Shown here: positions 62,331-64,000 of the stretch, one piece after another
Position numbering within the stretch: position 1 is the stretch's first letter
Layout of the letters: every line of letters starts with the position of its first letter
NCBI GenBank assembly: GCA_026261815.1
Contig: JAMPIT010000476.1
Location: forward strand, 3,685,501 to 3,749,500
Origin: Monarcha castaneiventris obscurior
Lineage: Eukaryota > Chordata > Aves > Passeriformes > Monarchidae
Reading direction: 5' to 3'
DNA: 64,000 bases
Made by a program: the position numbers and the translations under genes
Notes under the pieces: generated by a model
What the model was told of the DNA's origin: nothing
What the model saw: only the letters and a program-made list of their open reading frames with translations
Database searches by the model: none

Positions 62331-62480
62331 TTCATAGAGTACATTCAAAGGTTTTTAAAGCCCTAAAAGACCTTGATGACCTAGTCTGACGTGCTGCAAA
62401 ATAAAAGCTTTACAATTGTGTGCAAGTAAAACTCTCTCCAGAATGCTATCCAGTTCAGATTTAGAGCTTAGTACCAGTCT
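62331..62480 (-). mobile_element. Ancient CR1 LINE fragment, minus orientation
   Basis: TTCATAGAG, then GACCTTGATGACCTAGTCTG, then CTCTCCAGAATGCTATCCAG and TTCAGATTTAGAG follow the reverse-complement order of old amniote CR1 copies (…ATGATCATCTAGTCTGACC…CCAGAAAGGCATCCAGTCTTG…). It is heavily diverged. Confidence 0.55.
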
Positions 62481-64000
62481 ATTATGTCTTAATATGGTCT
62501 TGTCTTTAAAAAGTGTCTCATTCTAGTTTGAACTGGTCTTGCTTTCGTATTTCAATTTCTATTATAGGCTGTGATGATGTTATTTGTTGATCTGTTCCAT
62601 GACAAATTAAATAGATTAATTTCTTTGTTTCTTTACTGGTAAGGAGATTAATGGGGCCCAATTCTGGTTCTTTTTGTAAGCCTTTAAAATTTGGAAGTGA
62701 TGGTTTTAACACATGGAAATCAAAACTAGGTATGGAATGGTGTTTATGTCCCACTTGATATGCAAGCATGTTAATACCTCTCTGTGTGAATAATCAAAGT
62801 ACAAAAATGAGCTCCCTAATCACATTTGGCATGCACATGCCTGTGCTCTATTGCATTTGGAGATGGTCTCGTTCATTTTCCCATATTTTGAGATTTTTGC
62901 AGAATAGTTCATGCTTTTGGGAAACATTTTCAACAAAATAAAAATGTCATATTGAGAGTGTTTTAAAAAGGACACTCCTTATTCACCAAGGTTGAAAAGA
63001 AGACTCCTTGATTTTCACTAGTCCTTTAAAGAAGAAACCTTTTGTCCTGATTTTTAGACACAATAGTGGAGGTTTCTGTTAGTTTGTGATGGGGAAGTAC
63101 ATAAACATTGTCATTCCTTGGTGATAAAGTGTCATTAAATCTCGTGGAATATGAAGTCATGGAAAAGGACAGCTATGATCAGAAATGACTGCATACATTT
63201 CAAAATTTCTTCCTCATCCCAAGAACCAGAGGGTGTGAGACAGCTGCCTAAATATAGGTGTATACTGTCACTGCACGTGCCTTAAAATTTTGAAGGTAGA
63301 GGGTTGTCAGCTGTGACATCGAACTTGCAGTTTTTGCCCTTCTGAAATAGCAATTAAGGGCAAGTAGGAAGCCACTCAGAATGTAAAATAGCACTAAATA
63401 GCTTTATTTAAAAAAAAAATTTAATTTCCTTCTGGGTATTTTGGTGAAGTAAAATAGGGTGTTATATTTCTAACCTAAGACTGAGCCTTGTGATCTGTAC
63501 TCCAGGTGTTTACTATTGTTATCCCACAGTTCTGGCTGAATCTGAGCCCGGTCCTGAAGGCAAGCAGGTTTAAGAACTGAGGCTTTCAGTATCCAGATGA
63601 TGCAATAGTTGTGCCAAATGTACAGCTCAGTCACATCTCAAGAGGTTTTTGCTCCTGGAGCACGTTTATGTGCACACTTCACTCATTCTTTTAGGAAGCC
63701 TTTGCCCAAGGATATCTAAACACTGACCAGTCTCTTCTCCCACAGCAGAGAAGCCAATCAGTCTCTCGGCATGTATAAACCCTTGCTGTCCTCTGCTGGT
63801 AACTAATACAAACTTTTAATTTTTTGAAAAATCATTTAAGCTTGTCTGAACCCACTTTTCTGTAAACTACTGTTCTTTGTGTCCCTTTAAACCTTGGTAC
63901 ATATTGTGTTGGTTTTATTTTTGTGCTCCTGCTTGAGTGACTTAGGTCCCTGAGGCCTGAGAGTCTCTGAACCTCCTGCTGCTCTTGCCTTGCCAGAGGT

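Larger units (their letters stand above)
44965..64000. other. Intergenic DNA upstream of RGS1
   Basis: No further RGS exon (RGS21 or RGS18) was found on either strand when looking for FWLACE- or FDEAQ-type segments. The region contains a GTGATGG-rich run (45863-45905), a CpG-rich patch (45940-46370), degenerate tandem repeats (46801-46877), CR1 remnants and A-rich low-complexity DNA (57130-57230). Confidence 0.65.

Noticed and set aside
45000..64000. Search for RGS21 or RGS18 exons upstream of RGS1
   Set aside because: No segment encoding FWLACE- or FDEAQ-like sequence was found on either strand; these genes probably lie beyond the window.

Overview
This window is vertebrate nuclear DNA, almost certainly from a bird. 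Its two genes are broken into short coding exons with GT-AG introns. The spaces between them are long, AT-rich and CpG-poor. The recognisable interspersed repeats are CR1 LINE 3' ends, typical of birds and other sauropsids, plus one short LTR with an avian class II (ERVK/alpharetrovirus-like) layout. I saw no Alu or L1, and nothing bacterial: no operons, no CRISPR, no recognisable RNA genes.

Two genes can be supported, both on the minus strand. RGS1 has five coding exons between 41898 and 44757 (199 codons). RGS13 has four coding exons between 23481 and 29895 (163 codons). Both encode small R4-family regulators of G-protein signalling, which are GTPase-activating proteins for Galpha-i and Galpha-q subunits and are best known from lymphocytes. 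Reading along the minus strand, RGS1 comes first and RGS13 follows about 11 kb later. This is the order and orientation of the human 1q31 cluster (RGS18-RGS21-RGS1-RGS13-RGS2). The first RGS13 exons (29831-29895 and 27210-27271) were found by splice-site and frame reconstruction; they are too short to stand out as open reading frames.

Layout: 1-22.4 kb is intergenic DNA downstream of RGS13 (RGS2 would lie beyond it). 23.5-29.9 kb is RGS13. 29.9-41.2 kb is the intergenic spacer, with an LTR at about 33.2-33.4 kb on the opposite strand. 41.2-44.8 kb is RGS1 with an AU-rich 3'UTR. 44.8-45.0 kb is its proximal promoter, with a TATA variant, a consensus kappaB site, a CRE-like site and a 21-bp inverted repeat. 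45-64 kb is upstream intergenic DNA with a CpG-rich patch at about 46 kb and CR1 fragments at 51.4, 52.1 and 62.4 kb.

I found no wholly new system. The points most worth a second look are the compact RGS1 promoter module, a Maf-recognition-like element in RGS1 intron 4, cysteine changes in the N-termini of both proteins, stop codons that sit inside poly(A)-signal hexamers in both genes, and a 14-15-bp-spaced TGACCTCA cluster about 1 kb past the RGS13 stop codon. The remaining open reading frames of 60-177 codons resemble no protein I recognise and look like chance openings.
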